Positions 7,887-16,501 of a stretch of 54,980 nucleotides of DNA are shown one piece after another. Every line of letters begins with the position of its first letter. Positions within the stretch are counted from its first letter, which is position 1. The DNA is from Niveispirillum sp. SYP-B3756 (lineage in GTDB: Bacteria > Pseudomonadota > Alphaproteobacteria > Azospirillales > Azospirillaceae): NCBI RefSeq assembly GCF_009495745.1, contig NZ_WIDQ01000023.1:1-54980 (forward strand), in the 5' to 3' direction. Below the pieces are notes generated by a model. That model was given only the letters and a program-made list of their open reading frames with translations. It did no database searches and was not told the origin of the DNA. The translations under genes and the position numbers were made by a program.

Positions 7887-8612
7887 ATGTATGATCTGAA
7901 CGATGCCCAGCCGCAGATGGCCCCTGCCGGTGACCTGATCCCGGATGGCACTTTTGCCCGCGTGCGCATGACCATCCGCCCCGGCGGCGTGAACGGCTCC
8001 AGCCCGCTGGATGCCGGGCTGCTGACCGCCTCGAAATCCTCCGACGCCAAGATGCTGGATTGTGAATTCACCGTCGTCGAGGGGCCGTTTGCCCGCCGGA
8101 AATTCTGGCAGAACTTCACCGTGGCTGGCGGCAAACTGGATGACAAGGGTGTGTCCAAGGGCTGGAACATCGCCAAGGCCGCCTTCCGCGCCATGGTGGA
8201 CAGTGCCCTGGGGCTGGATCCCAAGGACATGAGCGACGCCGCCAAGGCGAAGCGCACCCTGCGCGGGCTGAAGGATCTGGACGGCATCACCTTTGTTGCC
8301 CGCATCATGGTCGAGCCGGCGAGCAACCCGCAATACAAGGATGCCAACAAGCTGGCCCATGTGGTGACGCCCGATGAGCCGCAGCACGCAATGGTGCTGC
8401 GCGGGGAGACGGTGCCGCCCGAACCGGTAAACGCCAAGCCCCGCAAGGCAGCGGAACCCGCCGCGCAAGGTGGCCTCGCCTGGGCAGCCAACCCACCGGC
8501 CACCGCCAACAGCGGCACTGCCTGGAATGCGGCCCCCGCCTGGGCGGGCCAGACCACGCCGCCCCCATCGCCCCCCGCCGCTCTGGTTGGGCCGGCATGG
8601 CTGAACGGCTGA
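7887..8612 (+). CDS. Sak4-associated protein, probable ssDNA-binding-type partner
   Basis: 241 aa, start ATG 7887 with AAGGAGAG upstream, 11 bp after the ATPase stop. The first two thirds are folded (GTFARVRMTIRPGG, then LDCEFTVVEGPFARRKFWQN, KDLDGITFVARIMVEP), resembling the DUF669-type proteins that accompany Sak4-like ATPases. The last third is a low-complexity Ala/Pro/Trp tail (NPPATANSGTAWNAAPAWAG) like the flexible C-terminal tails of SSB-like proteins. The DNA-binding role is inferred from these features and from the neighbour. Confidence 0.75.
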   Translation: MYDLNDAQPQMAPAGDLIPDGTFARVRMTIRPGGVNGSSPLDAGLLTASKSSDAKMLDCEFTVVEGPFARRKFWQNFTVAGGKLDDKGVSKGWNIAKAAFRAMVDSALGLDPKDMSDAAKAKRTLRGLKDLDGITFVARIMVEPASNPQYKDANKLAHVVTPDEPQHAMVLRGETVPPEPVNAKPRKAAEPAAQGGLAWAANPPATANSGTAWNAAPAWAGQTTPPPSPPAALVGPAWLNG

Positions 8613-8631
8613 CCGGGCCGGCACCACCGGC

Positions 8632-8859
8632 ATGACGGACGATGAATGGCAGGCGCTGGCAACGCGCGAAGCGGCAAAGGCGATCGGACAATGGCTGGAA
8701 GGACGTGGCCGACTGCATCAGCCCATTGCGGTGCTGACCCTGGCAGAGCTGGAAGCGATGGCGGCCAACGCCGTCGCCCGGTTCGTGGTGCTGGCCGCCC
8801 AACGGATCCGCGACCAGCCAAACGACAGCCAGAACCTCACCCGGCTCTTGCTCGGATAG
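8632..8859 (+). CDS. small helical phage protein, unknown
   Basis: 75 aa, entirely helical by pattern (MTDDEWQALATREAAKAIGQ, then LEAMAANAVARFVVLAAQRI). It has no motif I can name. It sits 19 bp after the previous gene and directly before the Cys-containing protein, with which it overlaps in a different frame. Confidence 0.65.
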   Translation: MTDDEWQALATREAAKAIGQWLEGRGRLHQPIAVLTLAELEAMAANAVARFVVLAAQRIRDQPNDSQNLTRLLLG

Positions 8860-9221
8860 GCCCTTGTGAACTGTGCCACCGGGAGGGACGCGGCTTCCTC
8901 TACCTGCACCGGCACAATCCGCTGCTGTTCCACCGCTTCTGCTCCATGGGCTGCCTTGATGCAGGATCCCGTCTGGCAAAGGAGAATAACGGGATGATCG
9001 ACAAGACCGCACGGGAAGTGCGGGCGCTGAAGGACGCCCGCCGCCCCTTTGCCGAGGCGCTGACCGACCTTGGCCTGATGGAACCCTTTTTCCATCGCAC
9101 CGCCGCCGAGATCGACCGCCTGATCGAGGCCGCCGTCACCGGCTATGTCGAGAGTATGCAGCGCCAAGCGGGCGTGCAGGAGCGGACCGGCACCGCGCTG
9201 GACGACCCCTTGCCGTTCTGA
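8859..9221 (+). CDS. DUF6511-like zinc-binding protein, start unresolved
   Basis: About 120 aa in the frame containing GPCELCHREGRGFLYLHR, then FCSMGCLDAG: a CxxC...CxxxC zinc-ribbon pattern followed by a helical part (LMEPFFHRTAAEIDRLIEAA). No ATG, GTG or TTG precedes the first cysteine pair in a sensible place; the frame enters from within the upstream gene, where an ATA at 8856 overlaps its stop. The first ATG (8946) would remove the CxxC. Possibilities are an unusual start, a frameshift from the upstream gene, or a small indel. The given start marks only the supported coding segment. Confidence 0.6.
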   Translation, partial: GPCELCHREGRGFLYLHRHNPLLFHRFCSMGCLDAGSRLAKENNGMIDKTAREVRALKDARRPFAEALTDLGLMEPFFHRTAAEIDRLIEAAVTGYVESMQRQAGVQERTGTALDDPLPF

Positions 9222-9236
9222 AATCGGGCCGCCGCC

Positions 9237-10034
9237 ATGATCGACCTTAACCACGGTTCCGGCTGCCAGTATGAGCGACCGGCCCGCGACCCCGGCATTG
9301 CTGCCGCCATCAACGCTGCCATCGATGCTGCCCTGGCCACCCGCAACCGGGCACAGCCGCCCCGGCACTATGTCAGCACCTCTGGCATCGGTCGCGAATG
9401 CCTGCGCCAGATCCAGTACGACTATCTCGCCCTGCCAAAGGATGCAGGGGCTGATTTCACGGGCGCCACCCTGCGCATCTTCGAAGCCGGCCATCGTGGC
9501 GAGGATGTGGTGGCCGACTGGCTGCGCGCCGGCGGCTTCGACCTGCGCACCCACCGCCGGGACGGAAGGCAGTTCGGCTTTTCGGTGCTGGACGGGCGGT
9601 TCCGTGGCCATATCGATGGCTGCCTCGTCTCCGGCCCCGCCGCCATGGCCTATCCGGCCCTGTGGGAGAATAAATGCCTGGGGGCAGCCCCGTGGAAGGA
9701 GGTGGTCAAGCGTGGCGTCGTCGCTGCACGGCCCACTTACGCGGCACAGGTCGCGCTTTATCAGGCCTATATGGACTTGGCCGAACCGGCCCTGTTCACG
9801 GCGCTGAACCGCGACAGTTGGGAACTGCACGCCGAACTGGTGCCCTATGATGTGCCGCTGGCGCAGCGGATGAGCGACCGGGCGGTGGAGGTGGTGCGGG
9901 CATCCGCGGCGCGGGAACTGTTGCCCCGTGCCGCCGCCCACCGCACCTCGGCCCTGTGTCGCGGCGGCTGGACCGGCGGGGAATGGCACGCGCCCTGTGC
10001 CTGGCAGGACCGTTGCTGGGGGCCCGCGCCATGA
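9237..10034 (+). CDS. Cas4/RecB-like PD-(D/E)XK nuclease with likely Fe-S cysteines
   Basis: 265 aa. Motifs: GHRGED with Glu89, GHIDG with Asp127, and WENKC with Glu144 and Lys146, the PD-(D/E)XK active site, followed by a QVALYQAYM helix. One Cys near residue 55 (GRECLRQ) and three close to the C-terminus (ALCRGG, APCAW, DRCW) match the split four-Cys iron-sulphur arrangement of Cas4/AddB-type nucleases. I expect an exonuclease that processes DNA ends in phage recombination or replication. Its stop overlaps the helicase start (ATGA). Confidence 0.88.
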   Translation: MIDLNHGSGCQYERPARDPGIAAAINAAIDAALATRNRAQPPRHYVSTSGIGRECLRQIQYDYLALPKDAGADFTGATLRIFEAGHRGEDVVADWLRAGGFDLRTHRRDGRQFGFSVLDGRFRGHIDGCLVSGPAAMAYPALWENKCLGAAPWKEVVKRGVVAARPTYAAQVALYQAYMDLAEPALFTALNRDSWELHAELVPYDVPLAQRMSDRAVEVVRASAARELLPRAAAHRTSALCRGGWTGGEWHAPCAWQDRCWGPAP

Positions 10035-11353
10035 TCGGCATCACCCCGTCCGCCAACCAGACCCGCGCCATCGCCGCCATCCGCAACTGGTTTGAGAACC
10101 GCACCCGCGAACAGCCGGTGTTCCGCCTGTTTGGCTATGCCGGCACCGGCAAGAGCACCGTGCTGAAATTCGCGCTCGACGATCTGGGCCTTGACCCGCA
10201 TCGCTCCGGCAGGGAGGGCGGCACCATGGTGCCGGGCGTCGTCACGGCCACCTTCACCGGCAAGGCGGCGCTGGTGCTGCGGCGCAAGGGCACGCCCGCG
10301 CGCACCATCCACAGCCTGATCTACCGGGTGATCGAGGCAACCGAAGAGGAGATCGAGGCAGCGCGGCAGAAGATCGCCGAGGCTGAGCAGCAGGCACGCA
10401 CCCTGTCCGGCTTTGAGCGTGTCACCGCCGATGCGGCGATCGAGGCCATGCGCCAGGGGCTGAAGGACATGCGCAAGCCACGTTTCGACCTCAACCCCGA
10501 CAGCGATGCTGCCCATTGCCGGCTGATCGTGCTGGACGAGGTATCAATGGTGGGCACCGACATGGCCCGCGACCTGCTGTCCTTCGGCAAGCCCATCCTG
10601 GTGTTGGGCGACCCCGGCCAGTTGCCGCCGATCAAGGGCGAAGGCGCCTTCACGCAAGCAGCACCCGACATCATGCTGACCGAGATCCACCGGCAGGCGG
10701 TGGAGAGCGCCGTCATCCGGCTGGCCACCTGGGCGCGCGAGGGCCGGCCGATCCCCATGGGCCGGCACGATGATCACGTCTGGAAGCTGGCGAAGACGGC
10801 GGTGACGCCGGACCAGTGCCTGCGCGGCGGACAGGTGATCTGCGGCCTGAACGCTACCCGGCTGCAACTGAACAACGCCCTGCGTCGTGCCGCCGGCCTC
10901 AATGGCGGCTGGTTGCCGACAGGACCTGCCGAGAAGATCGTCTGCCTGAAAAACCGCAACGACCTTGGCGTGATCAACGGCATGTTCCTGACGCTGGATG
11001 ACATTGTGGATGAGGGCAGCCTGTATTTCTCCGCCACGGTGACCGACGAGGACGGCAACGCCATCGGCCCTGTCGGCCCGGAGGGAAAGCGGGAGCGGTT
11101 GCGCCTCTACAAGGGGCATTTCGAAGATCACCATGTCCTGGACAAGGACCGCCACGACCGCGACTGGAAGGAGAAGCGGCATCTGGTCGAAGCCACATAT
11201 GGCTGGGCCATCACCGGCCATAAGGCACAGGGCAGCCAGTGGGAGAACGTCATCGTCTGGGACGATGGGCTGGGCCGCACGGCAGAGGACCGCGCCCGCT
11301 GGCTCTACACCGCCATCACCCGGGCCGAGAAGGGGCTGGTGATCCTGGCATGA
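10031..11353 (+). CDS. SF1 DNA helicase, RecD/Dda-like
   Basis: 440 aa. Walker A GYAGTGKS at residues 35-42, motif II VLDEVSMV, motif III LGDPGQLPP, motif IV region EIHRQ, and C-terminal motifs GWAITGHKAQGSQW and WLYTAITRAEKGLVIL. This is the complete set of a short 5'-3' SF1B helicase such as T4 Dda, used for replication start or recombination. I start at ATG 10031, which overlaps the nuclease stop. A coiled-coil insertion lies at about 95-155 (EEEIEAARQKIAEAEQQART). Its stop overlaps the primase start. Confidence 0.9.
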   Translation: MIGITPSANQTRAIAAIRNWFENRTREQPVFRLFGYAGTGKSTVLKFALDDLGLDPHRSGREGGTMVPGVVTATFTGKAALVLRRKGTPARTIHSLIYRVIEATEEEIEAARQKIAEAEQQARTLSGFERVTADAAIEAMRQGLKDMRKPRFDLNPDSDAAHCRLIVLDEVSMVGTDMARDLLSFGKPILVLGDPGQLPPIKGEGAFTQAAPDIMLTEIHRQAVESAVIRLATWAREGRPIPMGRHDDHVWKLAKTAVTPDQCLRGGQVICGLNATRLQLNNALRRAAGLNGGWLPTGPAEKIVCLKNRNDLGVINGMFLTLDDIVDEGSLYFSATVTDEDGNAIGPVGPEGKRERLRLYKGHFEDHHVLDKDRHDRDWKEKRHLVEATYGWAITGHKAQGSQWENVIVWDDGLGRTAEDRARWLYTAITRAEKGLVILA

Positions 11354-13368
11354 TCGACCTGAACGATGTCTGGCAGCCGCCACCCCGGTTCGATCTGCGC
11401 CAGGTCCGCGACCGGCTGGCGGCATCGGCACCCGATTGGCTGCCGGCCCTGTTCCCCAGGGCGCGCCTATCCGCCGACTGCCGCACCCTGCGCTGTGCCG
11501 ATCTCTCCGGTCGGCCACCGCGCAACGAAGGCTCCTGTGTCATCCATCTGGCCGGGAGCCATGCCGGCTGGGGCTTCGACTTCGCCACGGGGGAAAGTGC
11601 CGGCCCCATCGACCTGATCCATTACGCCACCGGCCTGGAGGATGCGCCGCTGTTCGAGGAGGCGGCCCGGCTGGCGCGCCTGGATATGCCGCTGCCGGTG
11701 GCCCGAGCCACACCAACCAAGCCGGACCACAGCCTGGAAATCGCCCGCATCCTTAATGGCTGCCGCCCGCTGGCCGGCACGGTGGCGGAAGCCTATCTGC
11801 GCAGCCGGGGCTTGTCGGACCCCGGATCGCCGGACCTGCTCTTCCATGACGACCTGACCGACTATGACAGCGCGCGCGGTTGGCCTGGCATGGTGGCGCG
11901 GGTGCGCGACAGTGCCGGCCAACCCACCGGTGGCATCCACCGCACGTTCCTGTTGGAGGATGGTTCGGGCAAGGCCCCGCCGGGCAAGAAGATGCTGGGG
12001 CCGATCGCGGACGGGCATGTCCGGCTGTGTGCGATCGGAGCGGATGGACGGCTGGGCGTTGCCGAAGGCATCGAGACGGCGCTGGCGGCAACAGCGATCT
12101 TCGGCATTCCTACCTGGGCCGGACTGTCGGCCGACGGCATGCGGCGGTTCCAGGGGCCCGACGGCGTGCGCCACGTCACCATCTTCGCCGATGCTGGCGA
12201 CGCCGGTCGCCAGGCTGCCGCCGCGCTGGCCGACCGGCTGAACCGGGCGGACATACCCAATACCATCGTCGTCCCGCTGCACGGCGATGATTTCAACGAT
12301 GATCTGCGGCAAGGGGCGACCGCCGCTGACTATGGCCTGGAGCCTGCCGCGCAACCCGTCCCAACGCCCCACACCCTGGCGGAGATGGAAGCCGTAGCCC
12401 TTGCGCTGACCCACCCGCCCGACATGACGGACCTTGCCCGCCTGCTGGGGGCCATTGCCACCGCGCGGCTCGACCCGGTGCCCATCCGGCACCTGTTGAC
12501 CACCATCAAGGCGACCACCCGCATCCCGGTTTCGGTGCTGGAGAAGCAGTTGCGCGACCTGCGCCGCCGGCTGAATGGCGGCGGGGGTGACGCACCGGCG
12601 ATCCGCCCGCCCTGGGCCGCCATGCTGCGTATTGGCGACGACGGCACGCCGGAGCGCAACGAGGCCAATGTCATCACCGCCCTGTCCAACGATCCGGCCT
12701 TTGCCGGTGCCCTGGTCTTTGACGAATTCCGGCAGGAGATCCTGGCGGCCCGCCCGCTGCCCTGGGAAAGCGGCCCGTTCCAGGCCCCACGTCCCTGGAA
12801 TGCCACCGACGATGTGCGCTGCGCCGAATGGCTCCAGCGCCGCGAGATCAATGTCACGCCCCTGGTGGTCAGCCGCAGCGTGGGTGCGGTGGCCAACGAC
12901 ATCCGCGTTCACCCGGTGCGTGACTATCTCGACCATCTGCGTTGGGATGGCACGCCAAGGCTGGAGACCTGGGCCATCCGCTATCTGGGCGCCAAGGACA
13001 CGCCGCTCAACCGCGCCTTCGGTGCCCGCTGGCTGATCTCCGCCGTCGCCCGTATCCTGCGTCCCGGCGCCAAGGTCGACCACATGCTGATCCTGGAAGG
13101 GCCGCAGGGCACCGGCAAATCCACTGCCCTGAAGATCCTGGCCGGAGAGGACTGGTTCACCGACGAACTGGCGGAGATCGGCAGCAAGGACTGCGCCCAG
13201 CAGATGCGCGGCGTCTGGATCATCGAGATTGCCGAACTGGACGCCATTGGCCGGGCCGAGGTTGAACGCATCAAGGCCTTCCTGACCCGCACCACCGACC
13301 GCTACCGGCCACCCTACGAGCGCTACGTCATCGACGTGCCCCGGCATGCGTCTTCGCCGGGTCGGTGA
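11350..13368 (+). CDS. primase (Toprim) plus VapE-type helicase, N-terminal part of a frameshifted gene
   Basis: 672 aa before a premature stop. The N-terminal part resembles the DUF7146/CHC2-like primase N-domain, with a Toprim region (GVAEGIETALAA, then IFADAGDAGR; the usual DxD is imperfect here). The virulence-associated E (SF3/AAA-like) helicase domain follows, with Walker A GPQGTGKS, Walker B IIEIAELDA and EVERIKAFLTRTTD. Just after YVIDVPR the frame is lost: one base is missing near 13345-13347, giving HASSPGR and a stop. The correct continuation (CVFAGSVNPDTYLRDETG) is in the next frame, which encodes the separate downstream entry. The whole gene would span 11350-13877, about 842 aa. 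Unless recoded, it is a pseudogene. Confidence 0.88.
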   Translation: MIDLNDVWQPPPRFDLRQVRDRLAASAPDWLPALFPRARLSADCRTLRCADLSGRPPRNEGSCVIHLAGSHAGWGFDFATGESAGPIDLIHYATGLEDAPLFEEAARLARLDMPLPVARATPTKPDHSLEIARILNGCRPLAGTVAEAYLRSRGLSDPGSPDLLFHDDLTDYDSARGWPGMVARVRDSAGQPTGGIHRTFLLEDGSGKAPPGKKMLGPIADGHVRLCAIGADGRLGVAEGIETALAATAIFGIPTWAGLSADGMRRFQGPDGVRHVTIFADAGDAGRQAAAALADRLNRADIPNTIVVPLHGDDFNDDLRQGATAADYGLEPAAQPVPTPHTLAEMEAVALALTHPPDMTDLARLLGAIATARLDPVPIRHLLTTIKATTRIPVSVLEKQLRDLRRRLNGGGGDAPAIRPPWAAMLRIGDDGTPERNEANVITALSNDPAFAGALVFDEFRQEILAARPLPWESGPFQAPRPWNATDDVRCAEWLQRREINVTPLVVSRSVGAVANDIRVHPVRDYLDHLRWDGTPRLETWAIRYLGAKDTPLNRAFGARWLISAVARILRPGAKVDHMLILEGPQGTGKSTALKILAGEDWFTDELAEIGSKDCAQQMRGVWIIEIAELDAIGRAEVERIKAFLTRTTDRYRPPYERYVIDVPRHASSPGR

Positions 13369-13877
13369 ACCCCGACACCTATCTGCGCGACGAGACCGGC
13401 AACCGCCGCTTCTGGCCGCTGCGCTGCGGCCGTATCGACCTTGACGGTCTGCGCCAAGACCGCGACCAGCTTTGGGCCGAGGCGGTCGCCCGTTACCGCC
13501 ACGGCGCCATCTGGTGGCTGGACGATCCCGACCTGATCGCCGCCGCCAAGCTGGAGCAGGAAGCCCGCTATCAGGGCGACGCCTGGGACACCCGCATCGA
13601 CCGCTGGCTGACCCACGAACGCCGCCGCGTCAACCGGGGTGCCCTCGGCTATGACGACTGGCGCGACGAGGAGGTCGAACGCGACCAGCCGGTCTGTGAC
13701 GTGTCCGTGGGTGAAATCCTAGAAGGGGCGCTGGGGATTGAAACGGGGAAATGGTCACGGTGCGATCAGATGCGCGTGGCAGCGTATCTGAAGGCCCGGC
13801 AGTGGGAACGGTACAAGGCGGGGGCGGGTGGACGGCGGGAATGGCGGTATCGGCGGCCGGTGTGGGCAGTAGATTGA
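13365..13877 (+). CDS. VapE helicase C-terminal part (after frameshift)
   Basis: 170 aa from a GTG at 13365, but the homologous frame is open from about 13347 (CVFAGS, then VNPDTYLRDETGNRRFW). That is the arginine-finger/sensor region of VapE-type helicases, normally continuous with the upstream Walker domains. The rest (HGAIWWLDDPDLI, EQEARYQGDAWD, then a helical tail) is the usual C-terminus. It has no good RBS and overlaps the premature stop by 4 bp, so it may be untranslated or translated by coupling. Confidence 0.8.
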   Translation: MNPDTYLRDETGNRRFWPLRCGRIDLDGLRQDRDQLWAEAVARYRHGAIWWLDDPDLIAAAKLEQEARYQGDAWDTRIDRWLTHERRRVNRGALGYDDWRDEEVERDQPVCDVSVGEILEGALGIETGKWSRCDQMRVAAYLKARQWERYKAGAGGRREWRYRRPVWAVD

Positions 13878-14474
13878 CTTGGTCGCGGCTTCATCCGAAA
13901 GTTCGTCGTCGACGCTTGGCGGTGGACAGTATGCAGGCGCATAAGATCGGCTGCTTTGGGGCGGACAGTCGGCTTCGAATTGACAATGATCGATGCATTG
14001 AAACCGCGGACAGCATTATCCATATGGATGAATGGCAATGGCGGTCAGGGCGTGTTAACGTCCTTCAAATATGGATTAGGTGCCGAATAGGCGCTTAAAA
14101 AAAACGCTTGCAACAATGATCTTTTTTGCTGCATATGCGTTTCCATAAAGCGAGCACACGCGAGCGGACTGGATTACCCTTGAGGAAATCTGGAAAGCCA
14201 TCCGAAGTTCAGATTACCTGCTTGCGGGTAAATTTGGGCGTGTTCGTAACATCTAGACTTTGGACATCGTCCGGCCGGACGCCTCCAGAGTGGTTGTTAC
14301 GATCCGTAGGTGTGAGAGATAAGTTGCGGAGTAGAACTGCTGCACGATCTCGTTGTTCGAAAGGCAAGCAACAATAATGGGTCTTTTGCTATCACGCGAA
14401 TGACTGGGAAATGGGGTCGATGGTGCTAGTAGCGACATCGGCCCTTTCTCATTATCGGCCCTTTCTCATTGCGC
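13878..14474. other. about 600-bp low-GC intergenic region
   Basis: Base composition drops sharply compared with the replication genes. An A-run (AAAAAAAACGC) lies at about 14096. No convincing gene is present. The frame between about 14155 and 14256 reads RADWITLEEIWKAIRSSDYL without a start codon, which could be the remnant of a lost gene. The region ends in the 17-bp tandem repeat before the minus-strand cassette. Confidence 0.5.
14437..14470. repeat. 17-bp perfect tandem duplication
   Basis: ATCGGCCCTTTCTCATT occurs at 14437-14453 and again at 14454-14470, 4 bp from the stop of the 292-aa gene. It looks like a slippage or insertion scar at the cassette edge. Confidence 0.85.
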
Positions 14475-15353
14475 TCAAATAATGAAGTCGTTTGGCGCGA
14501 TATTGACGTGTCTTTCCTTGGGGGGACTTTGATGGCCATGGCAGTTGTCATAACTTGCCTTGAGCTTGCCTTTGACCGGAGTGCAGTCGTAGTGGAAGCA
14601 GTAGTCGTATTTGCCGCCTAAGCGACTACGAGCGTTCAGAAGGCAATCGATTGGATGTATCTTGGCGACACTGTTCCTCATAAAGCCATGACGGTCATTT
14701 CCAGGACTTTTAAAGTAGAGAACGCCATCACTGAGTGCGCGTTTCTGTCCCTCTGGTGGCGTAACCCACGGATGTTTGGCGAGAAATTTCTCTATCTCGC
14801 CGTCCAATAGCTTCTCTGGATCGTCGCTATACGACGCTTCCGTATAGATCTTCCAAAGTAGCTTGGACAATTCGCTGCCCTGGAAATTTCGAACCGGCAA
14901 TAGCAGTGGGTTGAGATTGTGGACGTGAGTTTTATGGGATATTTTGTTTGAGGTCGTTCTTAGCCTCCTGCTGGCATCTATTACGTCGGCGGCGAAGCCA
15001 TTAAGTAGCCTGTTATGCTCCTGCGTGCTCTTCGCTGCGGAAAGATCCGGGAGTGGCAAGCGGCGGGGAAGGGCGAATGGAAAGAACCTATTTAACAGCT
15101 TGCCTGTGCTCTCATCAGCATAATCAGCGTAAAGCAATAGCGTCACTATTGGGTCCTTCTCAGGTCGCGTTAGGTAGTACTCGAAAAGCTGGCTGATCAG
15201 GTTGTCGACGTGCTTTGGGCTGTAGCATTGAGTCCAAGGGTTGGGTGATAGGAAGAGTTTTCCACCCGGTGCAATTTTGATTTCGGGCTCCTTCCGAAGC
15301 CGATCAAACAGCAGAGTTGGAAGGCCAGCAATGACGATGGAATATTCCGGCAT
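14475..15353 (-). CDS. unknown protein, second gene of a two-gene AT-rich cassette
   Basis: 292 aa, soluble. I do not recognise it. The N-terminal half is alpha/beta (YSIVIAGLPTLLFDRL). The middle is helical. The C-terminal part is Cys/His-rich: GKYDYCFHYDCTPVKGKLK, then NCHGHQSPPKERHVN, which could bind metal, and the protein ends in APNDFII. Codon use and GC content differ clearly from the phage genes on both sides, and it runs against them, so it looks like transferred cargo. It begins 20 bp after the 226-aa gene, so the two form one operon. Defence or toxin-type cargo is a guess from position only. Confidence 0.8.
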   Translation of the reverse strand: MPEYSIVIAGLPTLLFDRLRKEPEIKIAPGGKLFLSPNPWTQCYSPKHVDNLISQLFEYYLTRPEKDPIVTLLLYADYADESTGKLLNRFFPFALPRRLPLPDLSAAKSTQEHNRLLNGFAADVIDASRRLRTTSNKISHKTHVHNLNPLLLPVRNFQGSELSKLLWKIYTEASYSDDPEKLLDGEIEKFLAKHPWVTPPEGQKRALSDGVLYFKSPGNDRHGFMRNSVAKIHPIDCLLNARSRLGGKYDYCFHYDCTPVKGKLKASYDNCHGHQSPPKERHVNIAPNDFII

Positions 15354-15373
15354 ACCTGCTCCACGCTCAACAA

Positions 15374-16054
15374 CTAGGCGCTTCTGTTGAGGAGAGCTGC
15401 GACAACGTCTAGAGGCAGCGACACCGACGACAACTGTTTCTTGTCTAGGGCGTCCACAAATGCGTGCAGCAGTGTACGGTTGTGCGTTGCAGAGCTCGCA
15501 CTTTGTCCTATGCGGCGCTTCGCTAGGAACTGTTCCGTCTTGAACCCCTTGGCATCGATCCAGCGGCGAATATTCTCGATTATTAGCTTGTCGCGATCCT
15601 TCGCCTCTTCTGGAGCGATGAATTCAGCCTCTATGATTTCGTGAGCGGCAGAGGGGGCGACATCGGTGTCTTCAAATATAAAGTTTTCAATATTGAGGAA
15701 GCGGGAGTTTCCCTCAATCGGCACTGAAAAGGCAGCCCAGAAACGATAATTGAAACGTTCGGCTCGTTTCTCTTCTCCTAAATCATTTGTTCGATTGCCA
15801 GCGTTAGGTATGACCGAACTTTTACTTACCAGCGACTGGATGTTTCCATACTTTCCAGTAGAAATAATATCATATTTTTCGCTAAATCTGCTCTTGATGA
15901 ACTCAGCAAGTGTCTCGGCCTCTTGCTTAATGATTTTTAGGTCTGGACCTAAATCCATTCCAAGCTTGCTAAGTAAGTACGGCTGACCACTTGCAAGCTC
16001 TGCATCTGCAAGGCCTTCAATCTTTTTTTCTATCTTAATCAGTTCTTCTAACAC
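15374..16054 (-). CDS. unknown protein, first gene of a two-gene AT-rich cassette
   Basis: 226 aa, GTG start with AGGG about 7 bases upstream. The N-terminal coiled-coil-like helices (MLEELIKIEKKIEGLADAEL, QEAETLAEFIKSRF) lead to an alpha/beta middle (FNYRFWAAFSVPIEGN, NFIFEDTDVAPSAAHEI) and a helical C-terminus (HNRTLLHAFVDALDKKQL). No known motif. It has the same low GC and orientation as the 292-aa gene downstream. Neighbouring phage genes are all on the other strand, so the pair is an insertion between the replication and RuvC genes. Confidence 0.8.
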   Translation of the reverse strand: MLEELIKIEKKIEGLADAELASGQPYLLSKLGMDLGPDLKIIKQEAETLAEFIKSRFSEKYDIISTGKYGNIQSLVSKSSVIPNAGNRTNDLGEEKRAERFNYRFWAAFSVPIEGNSRFLNIENFIFEDTDVAPSAAHEIIEAEFIAPEEAKDRDKLIIENIRRWIDAKGFKTEQFLAKRRIGQSASSATHNRTLLHAFVDALDKKQLSSVSLPLDVVAALLNRSA

Positions 16055-16072
16055 AGCATGACCCTGAACACT

Positions 16073-16378
16073 CTAAAATGGCAGGAACAATTTACGCTCG
16101 TGTCGCTCCAAAAAACCAGAATTTTTTTCGGGAGCGTGTCTAGTACCCCTTGGTGCTGCCGTTCCCGGATGGGGTGGCTCAGTCAAGCTATCGACTTCTC
16201 GCAGGTGATATCCCGGTCCGACTACGGGAGCGCGCTCCAGTTGGTACATGCGGAAGCTTGCGATCAATAGGCCCGGAGCTGCGGACGTTCGGAACTGGTG
16301 GGCATAGGTGACGCGACGCCGCCACCAATACCGTGTCTGCTTACAGGCACGCAGGATGAAGGCGTCTTTGACCGACAT
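16073..16378 (-). CDS. possible small phage-derived protein, uncertain
   Basis: 101 aa. The first 80 residues look protein-like and basic (QTRYWWRRRVTYAHQFRTSA, then LLIASFRMYQLERAPV), while the tail (GFLERHERKLFLPF) is in AT-richer sequence. No good RBS precedes the ATG. It lies 18 bp upstream of the 226-aa gene on the same strand and could be the first gene of that operon, or a truncated phage gene interrupted by the cassette. I keep it at low confidence. Confidence 0.4.
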   Translation of the reverse strand: MSVKDAFILRACKQTRYWWRRRVTYAHQFRTSAAPGLLIASFRMYQLERAPVVGPGYHLREVDSLTEPPHPGTAAPRGTRHAPEKNSGFLERHERKLFLPF

Positions 16379-16501
16379 GGGGCGCTAAGCAGCCGTACAA
16401 AGGGATCATAGATCCCCACCTACCGTCTGGCATCTGTCAAACGGACGTTTGGCGACCGGAAACATGGCCAACACTGTCCCGATCGCCTGCTGCGGATCGC
16501 T

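Noticed and set aside
14126-14377. An 83-codon open frame
   Set aside because: No RBS and no recognisable protein pattern. A different frame in the same place looks more protein-like but lacks a start, so I describe the region only as a possible remnant.
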